Both the position numbers and the translations under genes were made by a program. The notes under the pieces are model-generated. The model had not been told where the DNA came from. It saw only the letters and a program-made list of their open reading frames with translations, and made no database searches. From positions 1-10,896 of the forward strand of contig JAJZOB010000023.1 of NCBI GenBank assembly GCA_021852135.1: DNA of 10,896 bases, in the 5' to 3' direction. Source of the stretch: Nanobdellota archaeon. GTDB taxonomy: Archaea > Nanoarchaeota > Nanoarchaeia > Parvarchaeales > Parvarchaeaceae. The stretch's first letter is position 1; each line of letters opens with the position of its first letter. Shown piece after piece: positions 1 through 7,096 of this stretch.

Positions 1-1
1 A

Positions 2-151
2 AGGTTGGCAGAAATAGAAATAAGAAATTTAGTGGCTGCGGGGTCATTGCATGAATTTAATGTTTTAAAGGAAAGGGACAATGGTTTAGTATCACAGTTT
101 GAGCATTCGTTTCTTTTCGATGACGGCAAAGTCGTAGTGACGACTCTGTGA
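2..151 (+). CDS. C-terminal end of an unidentified protein (partial)
   Basis: An open frame enters from the left edge and ends at TGA 149-151, giving the last 49 residues of a protein that starts outside the window. The tail is mixed charged and hydrophobic, with a beta-like ending (FLFDDGKVVVTTL). It stops 42 bases before the fen start and is in the same orientation. I do not recognise the family from so little sequence. The frame is uninterrupted and ends cleanly just before a gene start, which supports it being real. Confidence 0.55.
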   Translation, partial: RLAEIEIRNLVAAGSLHEFNVLKERDNGLVSQFEHSFLFDDGKVVVTTL

Positions 152-154
152 TAA

Positions 155-172
155 AGCGAAAAAGCATTAATC
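155..172 (+). promoter_or_regulatory. candidate weak BRE/TATA for the fen operon
   Basis: A purine-rich CGAAAAA (about 157-163) is followed by an AT-rich GCATTAAT (about 164-171). Its centre is about 26 bases before the ATG at 194, the spacing expected for a leaderless archaeal transcript. The match to a TATA box is poor, so transcription from further upstream is also possible. Confidence 0.3.
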
Positions 173-193
173 ATTACATTTTCTAGTAAAATA

Positions 194-1192
194 ATGGGCG
201 TTAAGTTGAATGGTTTGTTCGAATCCAAAAAAATAAAGATGGCGGAACTTTCCGGAAAGGGAATAGCGATAGATGCCTTTAACTGGATATTTCAGTTTCT
301 GACGACTATAAGAATGGCAGATGGCTCTTACCTAACAGATTCAAAGGGAAGAGTGACTACACATTTAAATGGTCTGTTTTATCGTTCAGTTTCCCTATTG
401 GAAAACAGGATAAAACCCGTTTTTGTGTTTGATGGGAAAGCACCAAAATTCAAGAAAGAAACCCTGCTGGAAAGGGAAAAGACAAAAGAAGAAGCAATGG
501 AAAAGATGGAGCATGCCGCAACTCCAGAAGAAAAAGCAATGTACATGCGTAGAATTGCAAGGATAGACGATTACATAATAGATTCTTCAAAAGAGCTTCT
601 TGATTACCTAGGAATACCTTATGTACAGGCACCAGCAGAAGGAGAAGCGCAGGCCGCAGTTCTAAGTCAGCAGGGAAAAGTGTTTGCAGCCGCTTCACAG
701 GACTATGATACCTTGCTTTTCGGTGCAAAGCGCGTGATTAGAAACCTTAACATAACAAACAAGAAAAAGGTAAGTGGAAAGGGAATAACCAAAGGAATTT
801 TTCCGGAGGTAATAGACGCAAGCTATAGTTTAAGCAAGCTAGGGCTAAGTAGGGAGCAGCTTATAATTTTGTCGCTTTTTGTTGGAACAGATTACAATAA
901 AGGAGTTGATGGTATAGGCCCAAAGAAAGCGCTTAAACTGGTTAAAGAGAAAGAAAGAACCGAGCTTTTTAATACCTATGATTTCAGAGCAGTTTATAAC
1001 ATAAATGAAATCTATGATTATTTTATTTCTCCTAATACTATTGAGGTTAACGGAGATTTGGATCCAATCAAAATCGAAAAAGATAAACTTATAAAATTCT
1101 TATGCGATGAACACAGTTTTTCAAGGGAGAGAATAAATCAATACTTGGAAAAATTGAAAACAGAAGATAATTCGCTTTCTTTTTATGGATGA
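194..1192 (+). CDS. fen: Flap structure-specific endonuclease FEN-1
   Basis: This enzyme removes 5' flaps during Okazaki-fragment maturation and long-patch repair. The protein has 332 residues, near the usual archaeal length of about 340. The N-terminal XPG domain begins MGVKL. The metal-binding acidic residues expected for the family are all visible: D27 (AIDAFN), D80 (VFDGKAP), E149 and E151 (APAEGEA), D170 and D172 (SQDYD) and D233 (GTDYN). A helix-hairpin-helix (GIGPKKALKLV, 240-250) for duplex DNA binding follows. The ATG at 194 gives the conserved N-terminus whose amino group is used in catalysis. No Shine-Dalgarno precedes it. The last 8 bases overlap the DUF357 gene. The C-terminus (SLSFYG) is only a poor match to the PCNA-interacting motif that usually ends archaeal FEN-1. 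Family assignment is very secure. Confidence 0.97.
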   Translation: MGVKLNGLFESKKIKMAELSGKGIAIDAFNWIFQFLTTIRMADGSYLTDSKGRVTTHLNGLFYRSVSLLENRIKPVFVFDGKAPKFKKETLLEREKTKEEAMEKMEHAATPEEKAMYMRRIARIDDYIIDSSKELLDYLGIPYVQAPAEGEAQAAVLSQQGKVFAAASQDYDTLLFGAKRVIRNLNITNKKKVSGKGITKGIFPEVIDASYSLSKLGLSREQLIILSLFVGTDYNKGVDGIGPKKALKLVKEKERTELFNTYDFRAVYNINEIYDYFISPNTIEVNGDLDPIKIEKDKLIKFLCDEHSFSRERINQYLEKLKTEDNSLSFYG

Positions 1193-1460
1193 TAATTTAA
1201 AGGAAAGAACAGAAAAGGAGATAGCTATGATGGAGAAAGTTTTCAGGTCTTTGTCGGTAAAAGACCGTAAAAATAAGTTTTCTTCGGATTTTTTTGACAT
1301 GTCATCCAATTATTTTAATGATAGTAAATTTTTTGTCGGGAAAAAAGATTATCTGAGGGCATTTGAAGCAGTAGTTATAAGCTGGGCTTACATTGATGCA
1401 GGCATTAAAGTGGGTTTATTTGAGGTGCCTACTAATTTAAGGGAATATTTCACTGTTTAG
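1185..1460 (+). CDS. DUF357 family small helical protein
   Basis: A 91-residue protein whose C-terminal half (DMSSNYFNDSKFFVGKKDY, then FEAVVISWAYIDAGIKVGLF) matches the archaeal DUF357 pattern: a column of Asp/Ser and aromatic residues, a G-x-x-DY turn, then a helix ending in DAG-x-x-x-GL. The biochemical role of DUF357 is not established. The N-terminal 30 residues are charged and probably helical. The ATG lies inside the fen stop region (ATGGATGA), so the two genes overlap by 8 bases in different frames and are very likely co-transcribed and translationally coupled. No Shine-Dalgarno is visible upstream. There is no membrane segment or signal peptide, so it should be cytoplasmic. The pairing with fen may hint at a nucleic-acid role, but that is only context. 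Confidence 0.8.
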   Translation: MDDNLKERTEKEIAMMEKVFRSLSVKDRKNKFSSDFFDMSSNYFNDSKFFVGKKDYLRAFEAVVISWAYIDAGIKVGLFEVPTNLREYFTV

Positions 1461-1483
1461 CCAAAAATGAATGTTTAAGTCAA

Positions 1484-1500
1484 TGGAAATATTTATATAT
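1484..1500 (+). promoter_or_regulatory. BRE/TATA promoter of the 1521 gene (leaderless)
   Basis: A strong TATA box (ATTTATATAT, 1491-1500) is preceded by GGAAA at 1485-1489, which resembles the B recognition element. Its centre lies about 26 bases before the ATG at 1521, so transcription should begin at or next to the start codon. There is no Shine-Dalgarno in the 20 bases before the ATG. Confidence 0.7.
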
Positions 1501-1520
1501 TATAACGTAGTAAAGATTTT

Positions 1521-2726
1521 ATGGCATTGGAGAGGGAAAGGATTCCCGCCGTTGTAGTGTTAATGCTTATACTTATAGGTTCGATAGTAATTTATCTGCT
1601 TCTTGTTCCACCTCCTGTGGCATATAAGCTTCTTGGTATAAACAACAGCAATGTATCAGCGCCATCAATACCTGTGGGGGAGTACTATCAGAATCTTAAT
1701 ACATACATAGGTGGAAACAGCCAGCCGGTCAACACTTCCTATCTTTTAGGTACATTTGGTGTAAATTACCCGATTGTTAATTCAACAATTTTCAATTCCA
1801 GTCAAGTATCTGTAAGTTCTAGTATATTCGGCTCTTCGTCCTATGACATAAGTTTAAATCTCTCTCAGTCCTCCGCATATTTCATTGAAGTAGTAGTTGA
1901 ATCAGTGTCCGGCACTCCAAAACTTAGTTTTTCATTGAACGGTAATTCATTCTTTTCTACGCTGCCGTCAAGCAATGAAATTATAAATGAAGAAATACCT
2001 GCAGGTAAAACAGGTAAGAACGTTATAGCAATAACAGATAATTTGAATGGGTTCGCATTATCCCAGTCGTTTAAACTTGCAAAAATAGAGATTATAAGAG
2101 AGCAAGGCAAAAACAATGCAAATAATGTGCCTATAAAAGTTCTGACTTTTAGCGGCGTTGGTGATTATTCAGTAGTCTACACGCCGATAGGGTATGGGAA
2201 TTTAAATGTTTCTGTCAACAATCAAGTTATATCCAGTATAAGAATTGGCAATGACTCACAGCTAACAGTAAACATTCCTTCTATCATAATATCAAAAGCT
2301 ATCCGAGCATCAAATCTTTCAAGTTCCTCGATAGTGCTTCCATTGTTATTCAACGTTGATTTTCAGCCTGCACTCAATGTTTCTTACGAGATAGCAAATG
2401 CCTATTTGAACTATACAATACCATATATAGCTGCGAATTCTCCAACATTTTATTATTCTGTGAATGCAACAAATGCAAATTATCTGCTTACACTTTATGT
2501 GTCCAGTATAGTTAGAAAAGGCAATGTTTACCTTTACTTTACGCCAAGTGGGGCAAATCTGACTATTGCTGCAAATACCCTTTCTGATGGCGAGAATGTA
2601 CTTCTTATCCCCTCAAATTTCATTGGAGCTACTGAAACCAATGGCAATTATAGTGGGACAATAAAACTATCTACGAATGGTTTAATTATTCCTTTGTATG
2701 TTTCGATAAAATCGGTTAAAGATTGA
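1521..2726 (+). CDS. Single-pass membrane-anchored surface protein, unknown function
   Basis: A 401-residue protein I cannot assign to a named family. It has a short charged N-terminus (MALERERIP), one transmembrane helix at about residues 9-29 (hydrophobic, ending LLLVPPP), and then a long Ser/Asn/Thr-rich part predicted to be outside the cell. The outer part carries 14 N-x-S/T sequons, suggesting heavy N-glycosylation. It has no cysteines and shows alternating hydrophobic patterns typical of beta-sandwich domains. R5 and R7 before the helix favour an N-in, C-out orientation. There is no pilin-type G/A cleavage motif, so it is probably an uncleaved anchor. It has its own strong promoter and is followed by another promoter straight after its stop, so it may be transcribed alone. 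It heads a run of five surface-type genes. Confidence 0.85.
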   Translation: MALERERIPAVVVLMLILIGSIVIYLLLVPPPVAYKLLGINNSNVSAPSIPVGEYYQNLNTYIGGNSQPVNTSYLLGTFGVNYPIVNSTIFNSSQVSVSSSIFGSSSYDISLNLSQSSAYFIEVVVESVSGTPKLSFSLNGNSFFSTLPSSNEIINEEIPAGKTGKNVIAITDNLNGFALSQSFKLAKIEIIREQGKNNANNVPIKVLTFSGVGDYSVVYTPIGYGNLNVSVNNQVISSIRIGNDSQLTVNIPSIIISKAIRASNLSSSSIVLPLLFNVDFQPALNVSYEIANAYLNYTIPYIAANSPTFYYSVNATNANYLLTLYVSSIVRKGNVYLYFTPSGANLTIAANTLSDGENVLLIPSNFIGATETNGNYSGTIKLSTNGLIIPLYVSIKSVKD

Positions 2727-2738
2727 AATTTATATATA
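2725..2738 (+). promoter_or_regulatory. TATA promoter of the 2761 gene (leaderless)
   Basis: TTTATATATA at 2729-2738 is a strong TATA box. The GAAA just before it overlaps the TGA stop (2724-2726) of the upstream gene. Its centre is about 28 bases before the ATG at 2761, again fitting a leaderless start. There is no Shine-Dalgarno. Confidence 0.68.
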
Positions 2739-2760
2739 GCAATATCTTATATTTCTTATT

Positions 2761-4233
2761 ATGTTGCTTAAACTAAACAGAAAAGGACAGGCAGCCCCAG
2801 GAGGGACTGCACAAACTCCGCCTCCATCAACTCCTCCGACACCTTCTCCTAATCCAAAGAATAATAGCAATTATAGCAAAAAAGGCAGGCATGTATGCGA
2901 GATCTGCGGAAGACATTTTAAAACTAAGACGGCTCTTCGTTATCATCAGATGCATGACGAAGGAGTATCTCCCGAGTTTATAAGGCTAGAAGAGGAAAAC
3001 AAGGCAAAAACCAGATTATTTGATACTGGTCCAATGATTAAGAGTGTAAAGAAACATTCAATTATTCTTGCACCATTTCTTATACTTTTAGCATTAATTG
3101 TTGTATACTTTATATTTGTTGCACCTACAAATGTCGGTATAGTTTACACCGAAGTTACCTATGGTTCAATCTTTTCAAAGATAGGAAGCCTACTTTCTTC
3201 CGGTATTTCTTCAATTTCAACCTTCATTGCAGAGGTACAAAATCCCAATCTTTTAGTTACTCAACCACAGATTACCGCTGTAAATTCAACCCCTACTTTT
3301 TTATCTTTTCTTACTTTTAGTTACCCTCCAAATCAAGAAGTGGTCCTTACAACAAATCCACAGCAGGGAACTATCCTCTACTCTGTTTACAACAGCGGCA
3401 ACGTTCCATTAGGACCTGATACCCCAAATAACCTAGAAGTTAATATCTCCTGCGGAAGTACTATCTCACCAGGTGCTGCGGAATTCTGTCAGGATATGCT
3501 GACAAAATTTATAACTCCTTCAGAAACACAAAGTTCTCCACCAGCAATAAAAAATTCTAGTTTAGTTAACATACTTGTGCAGGGCGAAACAAAGGAAAAT
3601 ACGACAACGTTTCAATTGTCATGCCCGCCTTCTGCAGATAAGCTTACTTTTCCGTTATCCATATCGTTTCTAGGAAGTTTCCTAGTTAAGAATTACACGG
3701 CAGCTGTTATTTTACCAATAGAATTCATGTCAGATTCTTTTCAATCTCAATTAGTTTCATCTGCACAGGCATTTGTACCCGCAGAGCCTTCTTTTAATTT
3801 CTATTCAGCTGGGCCGGTCCAGATAGAAGTATACACAGTAGTAAAGCAGCCGATAATAACCAAGGCAGATTCCATTCCATTAGAAGTAACCTTAAAAAAC
3901 AATGGTAATTATCCATATGAGATAAATAATCTATCATTATACATAAACAAAGCTTTCTATCCATCAAACCCTACAACAAGTTATTGGAACTGCGTAACAG
4001 CAAGTCCTATTCAAAGACAGGGTTTCCAATTCCCAGGTTCGGGTTATTGGGATTGTTATATAAACAACAGCAAGGTGTTAAGCTCCGGGCCAAATTTTTA
4101 TCTTGATCTCAGCCCCGTTAGTTCATTGAATGGGATGCACTTCAATACAATGACAGTGCTTGGCTATGTAAATTATAATTACAATGAGACTTTAAACATG
4201 CCAGTTGTTATAGCAAATCAAATGTGCACTTAA
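2761..4233 (+). CDS. Membrane protein with cytoplasmic C2H2-like zinc finger and large outer domain
   Basis: A 490-residue protein with an unusual order of parts. Residues 11-35 are Pro/Thr/Ser-rich and probably disordered. A C2H2-like zinc finger follows: C46, C49, F53, L59, H62 and H65, with the classical C-x2-C-x3-F-x5-L-x2-H spacing but only two residues between the histidines. Residues 70-98 are charged (EEENKAKTR) and could form a helix. One transmembrane helix spans about 100-121. The remainder, about 370 residues, is Ser/Asn-rich with sequons and paired cysteines (C231/C243, C411/C432), consistent with beta domains outside the cell. By charge the finger should face the cytoplasm. The protein ends with Y-x-Y-containing strands (NYNYNETLNMPVVIA), as do its downstream neighbours. 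The next gene starts one base after its stop, so the two form an operon. No exact family is recognised; a role linking the cell surface to a cytoplasmic partner is inference. Confidence 0.85.
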   Translation: MLLKLNRKGQAAPGGTAQTPPPSTPPTPSPNPKNNSNYSKKGRHVCEICGRHFKTKTALRYHQMHDEGVSPEFIRLEEENKAKTRLFDTGPMIKSVKKHSIILAPFLILLALIVVYFIFVAPTNVGIVYTEVTYGSIFSKIGSLLSSGISSISTFIAEVQNPNLLVTQPQITAVNSTPTFLSFLTFSYPPNQEVVLTTNPQQGTILYSVYNSGNVPLGPDTPNNLEVNISCGSTISPGAAEFCQDMLTKFITPSETQSSPPAIKNSSLVNILVQGETKENTTTFQLSCPPSADKLTFPLSISFLGSFLVKNYTAAVILPIEFMSDSFQSQLVSSAQAFVPAEPSFNFYSAGPVQIEVYTVVKQPIITKADSIPLEVTLKNNGNYPYEINNLSLYINKAFYPSNPTTSYWNCVTASPIQRQGFQFPGSGYWDCYINNSKVLSSGPNFYLDLSPVSSLNGMHFNTMTVLGYVNYNYNETLNMPVVIANQMCT

Positions 4234-4234
4234 T

Positions 4235-5230
4235 ATGGTAAATAAAAAAGGATCAAGCGGAAGCGGAATTGCAACAGGAGTATTTGTACTTGTTATAGTA
4301 ATAATATTATTTCTGTATGGCCCATACCTTTTGAATAGTATCGGTATTTCTTCAGTTCCAAGTGCCACTTCATTGGGCCACACTGTTGCTGTCGGCGTAT
4401 TGTCAGTAAACGCACCTGCAAGAGTTTCTCCATCGTCAACATTTGGCACAACTTTTCTCATAGCAAATAATCTAAACGGAAATGCTGCTAGAAACATCTA
4501 TTTTTGCCTCGACAATCTTGGATTATTTTCTATTTTATCTAGTCCGGAAACTTCTTCTCCAAACCCAAATGGTAATGCAATAACAAGTGGAAGATGCGTA
4601 AGTATATCCTCGCTTGCAACTGGTGATATTCTATCAGAAGGCTTTACTCTTTCAGCCCCTCCTGTAAATACCTACGGAAACATACAGTACTCGCAGAATA
4701 TAGGCTACTACCTCAATTTTTCATATGTTTCTACAGCTTCACAGCAACTTGAATTTACTTCACAGAGCGCAAGCACAAGCGGGAATTATCCCCCTCCTGT
4801 AACACAGCCTTCTGGAGTTACTGCAGGGCCTATAGACCTTTCATCCTCTTCTTCTCAGCCGGTAGTTTATGGACAGGATATCCAGCTTGGAATATCCCTT
4901 AACAATGTAGGCACTGGTATACCTATAGGAAATACGCAGATAACAATCTATATGAATAGCTCTGTAATAAACATAACAGCTGCAAATAACTTAGGTTTTT
5001 CAATTAAATCTTTTCCAAACGGAACGGCAGTGTTCTCAAAGGCCATAACTATAAGCTCGACTGGCGCTTCTATAGAACTGCCGATATCATTAAGTGCAAA
5101 TGAAGAAAGTAAACTGTCCAGTTTGAACATTCCTTATATACAGGCAGACATGCGTTTTACCGTTTCATATTCTTATGAACAGGAGGGATATTTCCCGGTG
5201 GGGCTGTACATAGAACCATATTCTCCTTAA
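4235..5230 (+). CDS. Surface protein with pilin-like N-terminus (variant class III signal)
   Basis: A 331-residue protein of unknown family. The N-terminus reads MVNKKGSSGSG and then a strongly hydrophobic helix (residues 12-29). This resembles an archaeal type IV prepilin signal: basic residues, G6 as a possible cleavage site, then the helix. However, the usual Glu at +5 of the mature protein is replaced by Gly. The outer part has two predicted beta regions (about 50-170 and 185-331), C91 and C121 as a possible disulfide, and four N-x-S/T sequons. The start is one base after the previous stop with no Shine-Dalgarno, so translation is probably coupled to the 2761 gene. A weak TATA-like TGTTATAG (4206-4213) about 25 bases upstream could be an internal promoter. 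It could simply be an uncleaved N-anchored protein rather than a pilin. Confidence 0.83.
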   Translation: MVNKKGSSGSGIATGVFVLVIVIILFLYGPYLLNSIGISSVPSATSLGHTVAVGVLSVNAPARVSPSSTFGTTFLIANNLNGNAARNIYFCLDNLGLFSILSSPETSSPNPNGNAITSGRCVSISSLATGDILSEGFTLSAPPVNTYGNIQYSQNIGYYLNFSYVSTASQQLEFTSQSASTSGNYPPPVTQPSGVTAGPIDLSSSSSQPVVYGQDIQLGISLNNVGTGIPIGNTQITIYMNSSVINITAANNLGFSIKSFPNGTAVFSKAITISSTGASIELPISLSANEESKLSSLNIPYIQADMRFTVSYSYEQEGYFPVGLYIEPYSP

Positions 5231-5239
5231 TGACTTAAA

Positions 5240-5250
5240 GGTTTTTATAG
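5240..5250 (+). promoter_or_regulatory. TATA promoter of the 5272 gene (leaderless)
   Basis: TTTTTATAG (5242-5250), preceded by TTAAAGG, is centred about 26 bases before the ATG at 5272. It lies in a 41-base gap after the previous stop. No Shine-Dalgarno precedes the ATG. Confidence 0.55.
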
Positions 5251-5271
5251 TTAATTTACTATTGTTATTTT

Positions 5272-6207
5272 ATGAATAATTATGGTGCAAGCGGATCGGC
5301 GATTGCTGGGATTCTAATAATAGTTATAATACTAATCGTTGTAATCTATGGCTTTAATAGCAATGCTTTTAATCTTGGAAAGTCCCCCTCTTCAAAACTA
5401 CCCGGTACATTTAGCATATCTGCAGCTGCAAATATGTCTCAGCTTTATTCAGGCAAATCCTCACCTTTATATGTGACAGTTTTTAATCCTCTTAATCAGT
5501 CCTTAAATGCAAATCTTATTGTGCTTACTGCACCGCCAGTTTCGATTTCTCCTTCTTCAAAAGTCATTACAATACCTGCAAACATGAAAACGCAGTCAAC
5601 AATATTTTTTAATGCTTCATGCACCAGCTCAACAGGATCAGTTATTCCTTATTTCTCACTGGAAGTGCATAATTTTTGGCAGAATCTTACAACGTCTATA
5701 GTTACTTATCCCTATGGGACAAAGTCAACTTTGATACCTCAGTCAGTCTTCTTCAATCCAAATCAAGGCTTTATGTCTTTATCAGCAGCTCCAACAGTGG
5801 TCGAAACACAGATACCAGGTGGTTCACTTTCAACGACTATTACATTTACTGCTTCTCCAAATTACAATTACGGTAATTATAAATCAGGGAATCCCTACAC
5901 AACCATTTCAAATAATAATCCCAATGGTTACATAAGCAGTATAAACCTTTATATAAGTAATTCAACTGGCGGGATTGCGAGCGCCCTTGTGTATTATAAC
6001 GGTCAAAATTATCCTTTCTCAGTTTCTGGTAAGACACTTGCTTTGACTTTACATGATGTAAACCTTGCTTTAATAACTTCTGGTTCAGGGTTGCCGTTGG
6101 AAATAACGGTGATAAACAGCAACTCAAGTTCACAGAATGTAGTAACTATAGACACGAACTATAACTATTACCTTGCATTCAATAGCAATCAAATCTCTTG
6201 TATATAA
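5272..6207 (+). CDS. Surface protein with pilin-like N-terminus, paralogue of the 6210 gene
   Basis: A 311-residue protein of unknown family. MNNYGASGSAI is followed by a hydrophobic helix (about residues 11-27). The G5-A6-S7-G8 pattern parallels the KGSSG of the upstream gene and the KAQSG of the downstream gene. The outer part starts with FSISAAANMSQLYSGK (47-62) and a first beta domain to about residue 147, which aligns with FNVSASTSLSHLYTGQ and the following domain in the 6210 protein. The spacing of NLIVLTA and the I-P-A/P-N strand is also conserved. It has several sequons (NAS, NLT, NST) and a C-terminal Y-x-Y strand (TNYNYYLAF). It has its own TATA box and is probably co-transcribed with the 6210 gene, which begins 2 bases after its stop. 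No catalytic motif is visible, so an adhesive or structural role is more likely than an enzymatic one. Confidence 0.83.
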   Translation: MNNYGASGSAIAGILIIVIILIVVIYGFNSNAFNLGKSPSSKLPGTFSISAAANMSQLYSGKSSPLYVTVFNPLNQSLNANLIVLTAPPVSISPSSKVITIPANMKTQSTIFFNASCTSSTGSVIPYFSLEVHNFWQNLTTSIVTYPYGTKSTLIPQSVFFNPNQGFMSLSAAPTVVETQIPGGSLSTTITFTASPNYNYGNYKSGNPYTTISNNNPNGYISSINLYISNSTGGIASALVYYNGQNYPFSVSGKTLALTLHDVNLALITSGSGLPLEITVINSNSSSQNVVTIDTNYNYYLAFNSNQISCI

Positions 6208-6209
6208 TT

Positions 6210-7094
6210 ATGAAAAACAAAGCACAATCCGGAGTTATAATAATAATAGTTCTTATAATAATAGTTGGAGTTTTCTTTCTTTATAAGTCAGGGTATATAA
6301 ATTTTAATAATACCAGTCCTACAACAAAACAAAGTACAAATGCATTCCTGCCGATATCCTTTAATGTTTCTGCTTCTACCTCATTGTCTCATCTTTACAC
6401 CGGCCAAAACATAAACTTTATCTCAAATGTATTTAACCATGGCAAGAATTATCTTAATATTGTTTTAACAGCTTATGGTTGTCCTTTTCTGCCGATACAA
6501 AATAAAAGTTTTTCAATACCCCCAAATTCTCCTTCTTCAATTACTTGGACATTTTCAAGCAGTAGCTCAGGAACATGCACGTTGACTTTCAGTGCCTGTT
6601 TTAATGCAGTTTCATACACAAATTATCCCTTGACAATAGAAAACTACAATTTCAGCGGCAATGCTCCTGTTTCTTCACAGACTTCCTCTTCAGGTCTCCC
6701 AATAAGCATAGGATTACAGGTAGTAAACACAACGATTGTTGGAGAGCCCGTTCCGATAAACAAGACAGAATACGTTGAAGGAAACGTTCTAACACCATTA
6801 GGTTCTGCATCAAAGCTTAATTGGTTAAACATAAAAATAAACAATGGAAAAGGTTATTTTCTTTCTCCTACAGGCAGTACATATATTATAGATCCAAGTA
6901 TAAACATATCCTCCCCGCAGCAATACCCACTTAATTTTCAGTTAGGTAGACCACCACAGGTGCCTTTTTTATTTACTGTGAACCCGGTTTCTAATTCTAT
7001 TGGGTATAGTTCGGATATATCAATAAACATCAGTGCCGGCTATACCTATTGTTTGACATCAGTTGGAACACCGATAACGGTAAATCCTACTTAG
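6210..7094 (+). CDS. Surface protein with pilin-like N-terminus, paralogue of the 5272 gene
   Basis: A 294-residue protein of unknown family, starting at ATG 6210. An in-frame TTG at 6198 would add four residues, but it overlaps the previous gene and would bury the short basic N-terminus, so I reject it. MKNKAQSGVI leads directly into a hydrophobic helix (about 8-24). KAQSG resembles a prepilin cleavage site (A5|Q6), but the +5 Glu is Ile. Residues 51-148 align with residues 47-150 of the upstream protein (S-x-LY-T/S-G, NIVLTA, the S-I-P-P-N strand). It differs by having cysteines C91, C123 and C130. A second beta region runs to the C-terminus, which ends with a Y-x-Y strand (GYTYCLT). No promoter or Shine-Dalgarno is seen, so coupling to the upstream gene is expected. 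It ends 2 bases from the convergent dphB stop. Confidence 0.82.
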   Translation: MKNKAQSGVIIIIVLIIIVGVFFLYKSGYINFNNTSPTTKQSTNAFLPISFNVSASTSLSHLYTGQNINFISNVFNHGKNYLNIVLTAYGCPFLPIQNKSFSIPPNSPSSITWTFSSSSSGTCTLTFSACFNAVSYTNYPLTIENYNFSGNAPVSSQTSSSGLPISIGLQVVNTTIVGEPVPINKTEYVEGNVLTPLGSASKLNWLNIKINNGKGYFLSPTGSTYIIDPSINISSPQQYPLNFQLGRPPQVPFLFTVNPVSNSIGYSSDISINISAGYTYCLTSVGTPITVNPT

Positions 7095-7096
7095 AA

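Noticed and set aside
2..151. Faint resemblance of the partial tail to TATA-binding protein (EIEIRNLVAAG and DDGKVVVTT)
   Set aside because: The spacing between the two matching parts is too short for a TBP repeat and the ending does not fit; the similarity is too weak to name the gene.
450..728. Minus-strand 92-residue open frame within fen
   Set aside because: It is fully covered by the secure fen coding region; the leucine-rich composition is what the complement of Lys/Glu codons produces.
2782..2805. RKGQAA at residues 7-12 of the 2761 protein as a pilin signal
   Set aside because: It is followed by a Pro-rich segment and the zinc finger, not a hydrophobic helix; the only membrane helix is at residues 100-121.
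4206..4213. TGTTATAG as a separate promoter for the 4235 gene
   Set aside because: The spacing fits but the match is weak and lies inside coding sequence; the one-base gap to the upstream stop makes co-transcription the simpler reading.
6198..6209. TTG at 6198 as the start of the 6210 gene
   Set aside because: It overlaps the end of the upstream gene and no Shine-Dalgarno supports it; ATG 6210 gives a short basic N-terminus like the neighbours.
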